64,000 nucleotides of DNA. Origin: Blepharisma stoltei (lineage: Eukaryota > Ciliophora > Heterotrichea > Heterotrichida > Blepharismidae). A model generated the notes under the pieces. The model was not told the origin of the DNA. It saw only the letters and a program-made list of their open reading frames with translations, and searched no databases. Location of the stretch: contig CAJZBQ010000033.1 in assembly GCA_914767885.1 (NCBI GenBank), positions 248,001-312,000 of the forward strand, given 5' to 3'. Of the stretch, positions 1 through 11,131 are shown one piece after another; positions within the stretch are counted from its first letter, which is position 1; each line of letters opens with the position of its first letter. The translations under genes were made by a program, and so were the position numbers.

Positions 1-1082
1 TCCCAATCGTCTAGCTCTTCTGTCCTTGATTGAACTGCCGCTGTGGCTTTGATAGAATTAAAATATTTCTGAAAAAAAGTTATATATAGCCCTACTATAT
101 ATAATATTTTTTTATTTTCTCATATAATTATTAAAATTTTCCAATATAAAATATTTTATGCAGCATGCAATATATTAAAACTATGCTAAAAATTAAGTAG
201 AATTTCCTAGAAACTATTAGGCAATAGTATCAATGTAGTTGCTCTATCAAGGAGGGTAATACTTTTTGTTCTTCTTCATTAATAGGCTGTCTAATGTTGA
301 GAAGGCTAGGATCCATATTCATTTTTGATAGAGCTAAAGTGGCATCTTTGCCAGCAAATTGTGCATAGCTGCCACCTGGGAGGTAGGCTTCGCTGCTGCT
401 TACATCAAAGACTTTGTTTTTGACTGCAACGTAGGCTTTTGCATTCTTTCCATTATAAACAGATAATTCTTCAAGAGTGAACTCTTTTGTGGATGATCGG
501 GAAGGGTAAACATTAAAATTTTGGAGAATAATCCGCCTGAAGCTGGCATCCGATGGGTATACAGGGATTTTGAGAAATCGAAGATGCTATTCGAGAATGT
601 GCATCCGGCAATATTTTCCTGGAGTCATATAGAATGACAACGATGAAACTAATATACTAAGCTCAATCTTATGACAGAGTTTTCCTTATTGAGAGTGGAT
701 ATGAGTGTTGGAAAATATTTCCCAGAGTGCCAGAAGCGAGTTTCTTGGACATTTGGGAATATTTTCTCATTTTTCCTATAGATTCAACTATTTGAACTTC
801 AGGCAACCTATGCAGAGGTGCATACTGAGACAACTCCTCTGACTACCGATAGCAAGTGCAGGCCATCGCCAGGCATCGGCAACTTTCGCGATGTTGTGAA
901 ATCCGAACTGGTGATTAGTGGGGAAGTATTATGGGGGCATTCCTCAGAATTACAGTGGAATTTTCTATAAGTATAATAGATTAAGTTTTTAAGGATGATG
1001 GGGAATGAGGTTTCGCAGAAGGAATGCTGAAATAATAAATAAATGCCCCTAAAAATAGCAATCCAATAATTAACCAAAACAT
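1..1082 (-). CDS. Membrane-associated cytochrome b5-like (MAPR) protein, 3' end off window
   Basis: Reading leftward from the ATG at 1082-1080, a short N-terminal membrane anchor (MFWLIIGLLFLGAF) is followed, after a removable insert, by a cytochrome b5-like heme/steroid-binding domain: FTLEELSVYNGKN, AYVAVKNKVFDVSS, YLPGGSYAQFAGKDAT. That order and the Y/G-rich core are typical of membrane-associated progesterone receptor components, which bind heme at internal membranes. Two IESs (507-981 and 81-259) interrupt it; removing each at TA joins LKT to YPSRSS and EEEQKV to TFFQKYF in frame. The last visible codons read ELDDW and the gene leaves the window. The family assignment is strong; heme binding itself is inferred. 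Confidence 0.8.
81..259. mobile_element. TA-bounded IES in the MAPR gene
   Basis: AT-rich insert between TA at 81-82 and TA at 260-261. Removal joins codons for EEEQKV and TFFQKYF in frame; reading straight through meets stops. No clear terminal inverted repeat. Confidence 0.7.
507..981. mobile_element. TA-bounded IES between anchor and heme domain of MAPR
   Basis: Insert between TA 507-508 and TA 982-983. Its removal joins the membrane-anchor exon (..SSLKT) to YPSRSSTKEFT in frame. The insert carries a spurious open stretch on the minus strand at 808-1077 that overlaps the true start in another frame. Confidence 0.7.
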
Positions 1083-1565
1083 TTTATTATATAATGCATA
1101 ATTGATTAATAGTTTTTAGAGAAACTAACAAGCGTTTCAAGAGCCTATAGAATTGCAGAAATAGAGTTTTAATTTAAAATTTAATTTAAATTGCTAAAGG
1201 GGTAGTTAATTTTATCATATTTAAATTAATTTAACTTCAAAAATAATTTATACAATTTATTTATAAATTATAAAAGAAAATAAACCTGTTATAATAGTCT
1301 AAAAGCGTTCTTATTAGAATCTGGTATCTTATTTTATATAGCAAATAGGAAACAGTTTGCTAGTTTAAATGTTTTTAACCATTCTGACTAGGCATAGATT
1401 AATTATCAATAAATTATCAGACTTGCTAAATATCCAATATCAATAATATATCAAAAATTCTGTTCAAAAAATTATTTATTTTCATCAAATCCACACGAAA
1501 ACAAACTGAAAATTTTTATAATATCATTTCATAGTCTAATTTTATTTAACGCAAATAATAATTGA
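1083..1565. other. AT-rich spacer
   Basis: No open frame, repeat family or RNA gene recognised. It lies between the start of the MAPR gene and the 3' end of the next minus-strand gene. Confidence 0.4.
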
Positions 1566-1994
1566 TTATTGTTCCTCATTTCACGTTACAGGTGGCTCAG
1601 TCCTTCTTCTCCTTGCAAGTCGACAAGTAGGCAGCCCTAATTTTATTGTGGCTGCTTGGTGTGCGCAATCATCTTTTACACAAACTGGTTCCAAAACGTC
1701 ATCAAAATTAGCCAAAAGCAACCGTATTTTTGAATTAAGTTTGATATATTCTTCACATTTGTCGACACTTATGGGTTTAAATAATTTCAAGTAATTTTCT
1801 TTATTAATTGGTACAGTAATTTGACATAAATTGCTGGTGCAATATGTAGGGAAATGACTTGAAGATTTTTCTTCAAAATCAACAGAGGACGGGCTTTCTG
1901 GTGGATCTGATGTCCCTGATGTACTTACCCCAGAAGATGTTCTGGTTTCTTTTCGCTTTATTAAAATATTGAATGTTGAAAATTCTTCCATCAA
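1566..1994 (-). CDS. Small protein of unknown function
   Basis: Open from ATG 1994 (or 1991) to TAA 1568-1566 when TGA at the last codons is read as Trp (..PPVTWNEEQ). About 142 residues. N-terminal Ser/Thr/Pro-rich stretch, then a region with four cysteines (YCTSNLC and CVKDDC) and a basic C-terminus (RLARRRRT). The paired cysteines could bind metal, but I recognise no family. Upstream sequence around 2025-2060 resembles sequence near 21300 (AGCAAAATCACTGG), so a repeat may sit just 5' of it. Confidence 0.5.
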
Positions 1995-2639
1995 TTATTA
2001 TGCGCTTTTAGATATTTCTGACTAACCCTCTATCTTGGTTAGCAAAATCACTGGAAAAGTCATTGGAAATTATCGAGGAAATTTTAATATAATTTTTTTA
2101 TTAAAAAAAATTTATACAATGAGATATCCAACTATTTTCTGTCAAATATAGCGTCTGTCCCTCATTAGATTGCCTTTGCAAGGGTTCTGCGCAGCAACTT
2201 GGAGCTCTTACGAGCCACTTAAAGGTGGCAAACTCCAAGTTGACAAATCCTTGCAAAAGGGCATACTTTTGTCAACTTGGAGTTGACTTGTCACCTTTAG
2301 GTGGCTCGTCAGAGCTCCAAGTTGCTATGGAAAACCCTCGCAAAGGCAACCTAATGCGGGCAGACGCTATAAACCTTGCAGCTTAAAACATGAATTTTAT
2401 AAATTAATTATTCTTCATTTAATATTACAAACTGTGAGTTTTTAAAATTGATAATTTTAATATAAATTATTCTAAAAAATTAGCCCTTGGTTCGTGAGCA
2501 AGTGTTTTTTGATCTAATCAATAGGAAGGGATAAGTGAAAAAAATCATTTTTGTTAAGAATATATGCTAAATCAAGATAGGACTCTGAGATTGAAAAATA
2601 TCGTTAATTCAATGCAGAATATTATTATCATTTTAAAAT
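1995..2639. other. Spacer holding a foldback element
   Basis: AT-rich and without a supported gene. It contains the palindromic element at 2149-2368, listed separately. Confidence 0.5.
2149..2368. mobile_element. Foldback (palindromic) MITE
   Basis: Two arms of roughly 95-100 bp are near-perfect inverted copies. The ends read TAGCGTCTG...CAGACGCTA, so the element is flanked by TA (2149-2150 and 2368-2369). It is clearly richer in G+C than its surroundings. No coding capacity. Probably germline-limited. Confidence 0.75.
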
Positions 2640-3035
2640 TTATACCAATCAATGATTAGACATTTGCATAAGAGCAAAAGTTTTGTTTTTTAAATTGCAA
2701 ACACTGAAAGAGATTGCTATTAACGAGATCCATATTTTATCAATGGCTGGTATAATCAAGCTATTTATGCCTGAATCTTCATTCATGAGAATGAATTCAA
2801 AAATTCCTAAAAACGATATGTTTTCACTATAAATACTTGTTATATTTAAACTTATAGAGAAGATAATAAAGGCTGCCAAGAGTTCGGCTTGACTGTTCTC
2901 ACTTTTGATACAATTCCCAGCTTTTCTAACAATGACCAAATCTTAACAGAAATTTTTTAAATCAGCAATTATACTCACTATCAGAAAAATAATGGAATCA
3001 TTGATTTTAAATGAAATTCCCAATTTGTTTGCCAT
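2640..3035 (-). CDS. Small putative membrane protein, structure unresolved
   Basis: From ATG 3035-3033 (MANKLGISFKINDS) one frame runs to TAA 2642-2640, reading a terminal TGA as Trp (..MSNHWLV). There is one in-frame TAA after NFC, near 2946. No 15-16 nt intron removes it, so an unrecognised IES, a later start or a pseudogene are all possible. Two or three hydrophobic stretches suggest membrane insertion. No family recognised. Confidence 0.3.
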
Positions 3036-3133
3036 TGAAATTTTCAATGAAAATTACTGCAATTAGGACACTAAATTTCTAATTAAAAATTAAGTATTAA
3101 TGATAACTCCAAAGCATTTTCAGAAAAATTTCA

Positions 3134-3973
3134 AATTTAATTAAAACTAGGATATTCCATCCCACTTCTTGGACTTGCTGCTTCTTCCACTTGTGAAGTT
3201 GGCACCAAAAGAGACTCTTGGTTAATTTCTTTTTCTTCAAATTTCTCAGGCTTTTCAATTACTCCCAATTCCTGCCTTTTTTTATTTAAAAGGGATTTTA
3301 TTCGGTTTTTTACTGAGCACTCAGTTCGGCCTCCTACCTGTTTGGCAATATTGCTCCATTTGTTACCGAGCTCCTTATGTAACTCAAGTAATCTTACGTC
3401 TTCTTCATCTGTCCAGTTGCCTCTTCTGATTTCAGGATTCAAATGGTTGTTCCATCTTTCCTTGCAATGTTTGCCTGTTCGAATTTTAAGTCCTTTATGT
3501 ATTTCATTATTGATGAGGTTGGCAATGTTTCCCCACTTTGTGATTGAGCTTTCTACAAGCTCAATAAGCTTTGCATCTTCTTTTTCTGACCAAATCCCAG
3601 GACGAAGGGTGCCAGAAGTTTGAATTTCATTGATCTTCGCCATGCACTGTTCAGCAGACTGTTCGGTTTCTTTTGAAATAATTTCAAAATCGTTAATAGT
3701 GAGCTGCTCTATTTCCTTGTTAGCTTGCTGGGCATAGACTTTTGTAATTTCGTAGAGTCTTTCGACTTGAGTCTTTTTCCAGGTTCTTTTGTATGCTTTC
3801 TTATTTCCTTTGGTATTTGTGTCAATGGTGTTTGTGATAGTAACAGGCACGATTGGGACCTGAGGAAATGCATAAAAGTAATACGGGCTTATTGGCTGCA
3901 TTGCGTAGTTTGGAATAAAGTATTGAAAGCTTTGCTGATTTTTCATTTTATAAAAATTATTTGTAATCACCAT
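3134..3973 (-). CDS. R2R3 Myb-type DNA-binding protein
   Basis: 278 residues if the first ATG (3973) is used; the ATG at 3946 (MKNQQSF) is equally plausible. Two Myb repeats lie around residues 125-235: GIWSEKEDAKLIELV...WGNIA...KHCKERWNNHL and GNWTDEEDVRLLELH...WSNIAKQVGGRTECSVKNR. The tryptophan spacing and the RTGKHCKERW / RTECSVKNR recognition helices are typical of R2R3 Myb. The N-terminus is Tyr/Pro-rich, the C-terminus short. Likely a nuclear transcription factor; targets unknown. Uninterrupted by any IES and ends at TAA. Confidence 0.9.
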
Positions 3974-4653
3974 TACTTGAAATTTGAATTTAAGTAAGGA
4001 ATAAAATGGATTATTTGTAACGTTTGTTAATTATTCCACACCACCAAAGTTTGAATTTATAAAGTTTTTTTTTCGCCGGATACTGGCTCTAAAAACTTTT
4101 ATAAGCATAGTTATATTTATAAGAAATTAGCAGTAGAAGGCTCTTCAGTTAAGGAAAACTATTCTAAAAAAATTGAATTAAGCTATCGCTTAAAAGGGAC
4201 AACAGGGACGCCTAAAAGAATTCAAAAAAAAAGTAAAAATGTTTTATGTGGCAGGCCTTATTAAACTTCCTGACAAAAATCAATCCTACCATCCTTGATG
4301 ATTTTTGAATATTAGGCCATTCTAACTTTTATAATGAAAGCATGATTAGAGAAGCCACATGCAGAATCACAATAATAATAGCGATTTTTAATTTTAATTA
4401 TGCTATATTATAGCTTAGTAGTTCAAAGCAATTTGAAGAATTTGTATATTGAGAGTGGTTCTTTAATGGCTGATAATATATAATAACTCTAATATGCATT
4501 TTTATTATGACTTCTCTCATATTTAATTTTAAATTTTACTTTTATAATTTTAATTTTTAAAATTATGGTTTCTTTTTAATTTTAAAAAGAGTGGATGATA
4601 TAAATCATTTGCAAAATAATCAACTTTTGAAATAAACCTCCTTGAAATTTAAT

Positions 4654-7456
4654 TTATATAAATTTTCTTTTTTTCGGTTTGTGCTCTTTTTCTGCATGAC
4701 TTTTGTTATTATTTTTGAATTTTTTGTCTTGCTTATTAATTTCTTCGCCTTTATCAGTAAACTTGAATTTTTGCAATGGTGCTTCTAAGTTCTTCTGATT
4801 TTTACCTTTAATTTTACTTAATAATGGGGATTCTTTTGCGATGTCACTTCTTGAATTTTCAGCTATTATAGATTTTGATTTCTCTTCAAAATTTTTAATA
4901 TCAGAATTTGAGCTTGTAACGATGACCCCCTCAATCTTCATGTCTATTGCAACAAAAATTTTTCGAAAAAATCTTTATACCTACTGCAACACAACATTTT
5001 TTTAAAAAAAAAATTAATGCATTTTTCTCTAGGTGAGTTTTCTCAAAAAAACCATAAAACAGCGCTGCTGTAGGTGTGCCAATGACCTTCTCATCGAGAT
5101 TTGGACAGCTATTGTCATCGCTCGCCACTTTATTAAACTTATCTAGCTAAAAAGTACCGAAAATTTAAGATGCGTATCGAAAATTTGTTGCAAGAGGATT
5201 AGGATTATTACAGAAAGGCGCTAGCCATATGGGTGACACAGTCACCAAAGACCTTCCGTACGGAAGGTTCTACCACTTTTTGACTCCAGCCCAGCTTCCG
5301 GTACCTTCTGTCTCCTCCTTGCTTTGCGAGTTCAGTCTTGAGTGGGCGGCTTTTTTTTATATAAATTTTATATTAAAAAAGTTGAATTTTTGTTGCAATA
5401 GACATAAAGATTGAGGGGGGTTATCGTTAGCTTCATTTTCATTTTTAATTTTTTGATCCATAAACTCAGTCTGATTTTCTCATAGTTCAAAATTACTCCT
5501 AAGTAGATCAATCAAAGGTTTTTGGGGTTGCTCTTCATTTTTAGGTGGAAAGGTCGTCTTGCTTTTATTTACCTATAAAATGTCTAACCTACTATACCAT
5601 AATCTAATTAGGCTAAATAAAATTGAGGATTTAAGAAATGGGTACCATATTTCTATTGGTAATAAGAGCTAGCTAATTATTAATTTTCACATATGATAAT
5701 AAAATGAATAATTCTGAAATCTCTGCTATAACTACCTCTTGGAGACCGGAACTCCGAAGAAGCAAAAGAAGTGCTTTGAGTTGGGTTGATAACAGGTTTT
5801 ACGCTACGAACAACAATTTTTGTAGTTCCTTTCTCTTCTACTAAATCAATTTTATCCTCTGGAGGCTTCGACTCAACTTTCTTTTCAATCTCAGGCTTCT
5901 TTTCAGACAATTGCTGAACACTAAATCTAGGTAGAAGTTGTGTATATGATTTTTGTGTATGCCTTATAATTTTATCAATCTTAGGCTGCTCCTGACTAAC
6001 ATTAGTCGCCTTTATTTCAATAATTTCTGGCACTTCTTTTTCATCAATTTTATTTTCGATCTCCTCATGCAAACTTTTTTCTAAATCCGAAATTTCTTTT
6101 TTCTTTATCCTCGGAGGAGACAATGACAAATCAAAATCCTTCTCATTAAATTGGTCTTTTTTAACCAAAACCCCATCTACTATATCATATTTTCTAGTAA
6201 ACTTTTCATAGCCATCAGCAAAAACGCTATAATCTTCAAAAGTGTCATAATTCTTATATGGCTTATACTTAAACTCGCTGTGGTATTCAGCTTGATGGAC
6301 TTGTCAGCCATTTCAATTTGGGCCTTGCTTTCTATTATCAATTCTTTTTAGAATTTTATAGCCAACAGGGCCATCATATCTTTGTGTGGAATCTATTCGG
6401 CAGCGCTGCCGAGAACTAAAAGATATAGCTTCTTCTTTTGGGCAGCCATTCCCTCGGAGCTGCAAATAAAGCATAGCCTGGTCTATGGTAAGGACTGAGC
6501 TGTTTGGATTGAGCTTGTGGCAATAACTTTTTACTAGATCTTCATTTATTTTATAGTCTTCATTTTTATGAGAAAAATCAGTTCGAGTAGTCAAAGCTGG
6601 GCCTGTATACCCATTAATACAGTCTCAAGTCGGAAGATTTCTAGTGGTGTTGCAGACTGATGCAGGAAAAGATTTTAAAACGCTTTTAATTCTTCCTCCT
6701 GAAGCTGATTTCAGCCACCTTGTACATCCAGGTTTATCAAGCAGCTCAGTTAGATGAGTTAGTCTATTTTCTTCATGCTTTGCTGTTTTTTCTTTCATCT
6801 TATTGATGGTCTCTGCTGTAATCGATTCCCTTTTGGTAAAAAGCGACTCATTGTGGAAGTTTTTTTTCGAAAGTTTACTTGGGTCTTCTCTGCTGGCTTG
6901 TGAGATTTGAGGGTTGTCTTGGATTGATTTTTTTCATTTGAAATATTCTTCGACTTTTTGTTTTTCTTCATTTTGAATGAGAATTATTAAAATTACGTTA
7001 TCTGAAATGGCCTCAAGTTATCCTTGAGTTGGTCCAGACTTAGAGGAAGGGCTATATTTCGGGGTGTGTTTTATTCGGAATAATCCCTGAAGATCCGCTA
7101 GAATTTAATCTAATCTAATCATTTTGAAGTATAATTTTTCTTGCTTGAACACTAGCAGAAAACTTATGATTTTTTTGAGCGATTTCTCTCAAAATTTCCC
7201 TTCTTCTTTCTGTTTTGAGTTTCATAGTTTTCTCTATCTTTTTCTCCAGCCCAATTTTTTTTTGGCTATTTATCTCATTTTGGATCTCTGTATTCATTTC
7301 CATTTGAAGTTTGTGCTTTTGCTGTTTAAATTCTAAATTTTGAACATTTTTTCGTTTTATAGCTAATTCTTGAAATTTCAGATTAAATGAGCTTTCTATC
7401 TGTTTTATGATCTCATTTTTGAAAGGTAAAGTTTTTTCAGATTTCGATTTGTTCAT
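4654..7456 (-). CDS. Large charged, coiled-coil-rich protein interrupted by three IESs
   Basis: Starting at ATG 7456 (MNKSKSEKTLP), a Lys/Glu-rich helical N-terminus continues after IES 6985-7129 into VEEYFKWKKSI.., then LDKPGCTRWLKSA, a Trp/Tyr-rich middle (GPNWNGWQVHQAEYHSEF) and a long charged tail that ends at TAA 4656-4654. At least five in-frame TGA codons serve as Trp. The IESs at 5570-5691 and 4917-5427 are needed for continuity; the latter joins KNENEA to TSSNSD. About 750 residues. I recognise no family; composition suggests a structural or cytoskeletal protein. The single-gene model depends on the inferred joins, the 6985-7129 one being weakest. Confidence 0.6.
4917..5427. mobile_element. 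TIR-bearing IES, about 511 bp
   Basis: Terminal inverted repeats of about 45 bp begin TAACGATGACCCCCTCAATC on the left and its near-perfect inverse on the right (TAACGATAACCCC...). Flanked by TA (4917-4918, 5428-5429). Removal gives GAA GCT ACA AGC (E A T S) in frame. Open frames inside it (for example one beginning MASDDNSC) are not part of the host gene. Confidence 0.85.
5570..5691. mobile_element. TA-bounded IES, about 122 bp
   Basis: Between TA 5570-5571 and TA 5692-5693. It contains several stops; removal joins ..IIHFIII to NKSKTTFPPK in frame. Confidence 0.55.
6985..7129. mobile_element. Retroelement-like IES fragment with (TAATC)n tail
   Basis: Relatively GC-rich insert ending in TTTAATCTAATCTAATC, flanked by direct repeats CATTTTGAA (about 6979-6987 and 7120-7128). 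A TA-to-TA join restores the host frame (..ARKII to ILIQNEEK), but several neighbouring TAs are possible, so the boundary is good to only a few bases. Confidence 0.5.
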
Positions 7457-7679
7457 TTATTTAATGACTTTTTAATAGGGTTACATTTAAAGATTAAAAC
7501 TAAGGTATAATTGTGCATTGAACTAATTGTATAATAGAATAGAGTGTAAACCTTGAAATATATTTCTAAATTTTAAAGATGAATTATTCATTTGATTTAT
7601 GATAAAAGACATATATAAAATTTATGATAGGAATGAATAAAACGTAAGCGTTTAAATTTATCAAGTAAATCGAATAAAA

Positions 7680-10600
7680 ATGTGCATGTTGATTTTTTAT
7701 GTTCTTTATATCAAAAAAAGATGAGTAATTAATCGTTATCTTATTGAGTACTGTATAAATAAAATATAGTGCCTGACTCCTTATTGATTTCTGAAGAAAC
7801 TATTAAAGAAAAATTCCTTTTGACTAAAATATTGTGAAAAGTGTAATTTAAAACTGGCAAATAGGATATATAAGATGAAATTTAATTTTGACTTTTTGCT
7901 TTTCTTAGAAATTTAAATCAAATTTTTTCTTTTAATGGCAATTGTCCTTAAAGATCTATAAAGGGTTAAGCGCTATATTTATAAAGATTTCTTATATCTA
8001 AAATCTATTGAATCATATTTCTGTCAAAAAATGTGGCAAAGAATGCATAATTTGCAAAAATGGAACTAGATGTATGTTCATCAAATTATCTGACGATTTC
8101 AGATTCCATACTGCTTGAATTAATTATTGTGATAAGATTCAAAATTAATTTGTGGTTTCTAATATAGTAAACAATATGAAGAATTCAACAGCTCTTCTTT
8201 TATCATTGATTTCTCTGTGACTACTGGAGCGTGCTGAATCTTCTGATTTTCTTCTAACTTCTCAATTTTTAATAAGCAAAGTTCCAAAAATAAATACCTT
8301 AGATAGCTTTTTTAGAAGTCAAAATTATTATTTTTTAACTTTAATAAAATATATATAAAATAAAAATTTAAATTTCGATTAAAATTCTCTATTGCTTTTC
8401 TTCTATATTTTAAATAAAGTCATCAATAAATTTTATACATAGCGCTCGCCCTTTATAGATCTTTAAAATTCTAAGAAAATCTAAAGTCAAAATTACATTT
8501 AAAAATTTTAAATTTGACTTTTCAGAATATTTTAAAATACCAAAATGAACTTTTCTTAATGGAATTTTTTCTCGGAAATCAATAAGAAGTAATTTAGATA
8601 TATCATAAATGAGTTTACTATAAACTTCAGGCTAAATCAATATCAAATGGAGTAAGAATTTTTTTTACTTTTCCTTTGATTTTCCTCAAAACACAATTTA
8701 TGCAGCATCTTTTGTTTTTCCAACTAAACCTACTCTTTGCTTATTTTTCCTCAACTTTTTCATTCTACTCGCTTATGATTATCTTAATCTCAGCATCAAC
8801 TTTTACAGAAGACAGTCTTTTAGCCCTAAAAAAACTCCTCATAATCGAAATATCAATTGCTAGCATCTACTATAGTTTTCAATGAAAATTTAAAGAAATT
8901 ATAGTTTTAGTCATTTCCTGTACATTTTGCTACCTCTATAGCTATATGAAGAGCGAACTTAAGGGTCTAAAAAATGAGCTTTTTAAAGAAAGTGAAGAAG
9001 CCTCTCGATTGAAATTAAAACTCGATACTATGAAGCGTTCCAAAGTTTCAGAAAATCCCAAACTAGATGTAACAGTAAGGAAAACTTTAATCGAAAAGTT
9101 AAAGCAGCATATACAGTCAAGACATCTGAGAAGAACAGTGAGCATAAGTTCAGAAAATTCTTCTTATATAGCTCATTACCTGTTTTATCTATTTTGAAGC
9201 AGTAATTTTTACTGATGTACGGACATGATTTTTCCATCATTGTTAAGCACTACTATAAAATTTCAATATTTATGTAAAATCTATTAAAAAAGATATTTTC
9301 GTGAAAGATACTTTTCTAAATCAGTTGATAATAGTCATAAGCTATACAAGCTCAGATGAAAGCAGGTCATCTGATGATTTTCGGCTTTCATTATTAAGGA
9401 CCTTTACAGATGAGCCAAATATGCCAGGAACTCCAAGATCCCGCCATGCAGAGTTATCTGAAAATGAACTTCAAGACATTATTCAATCTTTACTAGTCCA
9501 AGAACTTGTAAATTGGCAAAAAAAAGCTGAGCTTTCTCCAGAAGATTCTGTAAAATTCTTACTCTCCATTTAAAAAATAAATTAGTGATTAATTTTTTTA
9601 TCAAATTTGTTTTTTATTTTAAAATTATTTATAATATATATGTGGAAAAATGGATCGAGTATCTATTTATATCTGTCAGAAAAACTGTTATAACCAGAAT
9701 AAAATTTAATAATGATGAAATTTTTGCTATTAAATAAAGAAGAGTTAGAAGATCTACAGCAGAAATATATTCAATCAAACCGAGATTTGCCAGGGATTAG
9801 CCATAGAGTTTTTCAGCTGAAGAAAATTGTGAAAATGCATTCTTATGTAGAAGAAAATGAAGCATTATCAGAACTTCTTGATGTAGGTGAATGGGATGTA
9901 GACTTATTAGAAACAGTAAAAATTACTAAAAAGCCTATTTATGAAGTAGGGTATTATGTTTTCAGCACTTTAGGCATTATTGAGCAGCTAAATATCCCAA
10001 CTCCTCAATTAAAAAATTTTTTAGCAGAAGTAGACCGCTACTATAAGCCTCAAAATTTTTACCATAATTCCATTCATGGTGCTGACGTTACCTGCTCAGT
10101 TGTATTTTTGCTTCACAACTGCTTACAAAGATGTGGGAACCTGATTGATTTGGATATTTTTGCTTTATTAACAGCTTCTTTATGCCACGATATTTGCCAC
10201 CCTGGAGTAAATAACGCATTTCTGGTAGCCAGCGAAAACAAATTATCATTAAAATATAATGACCAAAGCTGCTTAGAGAATATGCACTCATCTCTTACTT
10301 TTAATATATTAAAACGTCCAAATAGCAATATAGTTTCATCACTTTCTAGAGGAGAATTCCAAGCATATAGAAAAATAGTAGTCTTGACCATTTTAGCGAC
10401 TGATCTTCAAAAGCATTTTGATAAGCAAAAAGAGTTTACTGATCATTTCATTACATTATTTATGATTACTATCACAGGGTAAAGGGCGTTAACCCTTGCC
10501 TAATCCGTTCAAATTATTCCGATGAAGCCATTTATTATTATGAGTTTACTGAACAGATAAATAAAACGCCTGCACCAACATTGGAAAATGATGAATTTAG

Positions 10601-10874
10601 ATATCTTGCGCTGCAGATGGTTTTGAAATGTGCTGATCTGGGGCATGGAGCAAAACGGCTTGATATTCATAAAAAATGGACAGCGCTGATTACAAAAGAA
10701 TTTTTTGAGCAAGGAGAAAAAGAAAAAAATTTGGGGATCCCAATAAGTCCACTATGTGATAAATCAAAAGTTGTGCTATCAAAATCACAAGTTGGGTTTC
10801 TTAATTTCTTGGTAAAACCTCTATTTAAGCTTCTGGAAACTTATAAGCGATTAATTAACGATGCATTTAAATAA
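7680..10874 (+). CDS. Membrane-anchored cyclic nucleotide phosphodiesterase (PDEase I), split by four IESs
   Basis: After IES removal the protein starts MCMLIFYVLYIKKRW, has several hydrophobic segments in its N-terminal third, then a coiled coil (MKSELKGLKNELFKE), a Ser/Thr linker and a class I phosphodiesterase catalytic domain. Metal-binding motifs are visible: YHNSIHGADV, SLCHDICHPG, and KCADLGHG after the last IES, followed by the helix LSKSQVGFLNFLVKPLF. Such domains hydrolyse cAMP or cGMP. Trp-TGA codons occur in the membrane part (for example RW, KW). IESs: 7765-8598, 9165-9342, 9560-9730, 10437-10546. The catalytic assignment is firm; the exact 5' end is less so. Fusion of membrane helices to PDE is common in ciliates. 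Confidence 0.8.
7765..8598. mobile_element. Long-TIR IES, about 834 bp
   Basis: Both ends carry a degenerate inverted repeat of some 200 bp (ACTYCTTATTGATTTC, AAAATATTSTGAAAAG and AAAGATCTATAAAGGG recur inverted in the same order). Bounded by TATA on both sides. Removal joins YCINKI to YHKWVYYKL in frame. A possible internal open frame starts at 8176 (MKNSTALLLS), signal-peptide-like, significance unknown. Confidence 0.7.
9165..9342. mobile_element. TIR-bearing IES, about 178 bp
   Basis: Ends are TATAGCTCATTAC and the inverse of TATAGCTTATGAC, a TIR shared with the elements at 15943 and 47173. Removal joins SSENSSY to TSSDESRSS in frame. Confidence 0.75.
9560..9730. mobile_element. TA-bounded IES, about 171 bp
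   Basis: Removal between TA 9560-9561 and TA 9731-9732 joins DSVKFL to LNKEELEDL; the alternative right TA at 9728 also keeps the frame. The sequences on both sides (AAAATTCTTA, AAATTTTTGCTATTA) resemble each other. Confidence 0.6.
10437..10546. mobile_element. IES flanked by 11-bp direct repeats
   Basis: GAGTTTACTGA occurs at both edges (about 10432-10442 and 10542-10552). Removing one copy plus the 110-bp body joins DKQKEFT to EQINKTPAPTLE, restoring the phosphodiesterase domain between its two metal-binding halves. Confidence 0.8.
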
Positions 10875-10939
10875 ATTTATAATCCGAATATTTTAAATTA
10901 TTTTTAAATTTTAATAAAAGCTTTGTAGTATATGTTGTC

Positions 10940-11095
10940 ATGATGAATGAAGACGAAGAAACAAGCCTGAACATCAAAACTTGCTGTAGAAATATTGATA
11001 TCAATATAAAATTTTGGGAGTCTGAAGCGCTTTTAATTGATTCTGGCCAAAATCCGACTTATGTTTTAGACGAATCTCCTCCACTGCTTCTTTAG
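10940..11095 (+). CDS. Short open frame, possible small protein
   Basis: ATG to TAG, 51 residues, acidic (MMNEDEETSLNIKTCCRN...) with normal-looking codon use. It could be a complete small protein or the first exon of a gene broken by the MITE that begins at 11132. No family recognised. Confidence 0.35.
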   Translation: MMNEDEETSLNIKTCCRNIDINIKFWESEALLIDSGQNPTYVLDESPPLLL

Positions 11096-11131
11096 GATAA
11101 TTAATTATGCCACCATATTACTAAATTTATG

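Noticed and set aside
4931-5128. Open frame starting MASDDNSCPNLDEK
   Set aside because: It lies wholly within the TIR element 4917-5427, whose removal restores the host gene.
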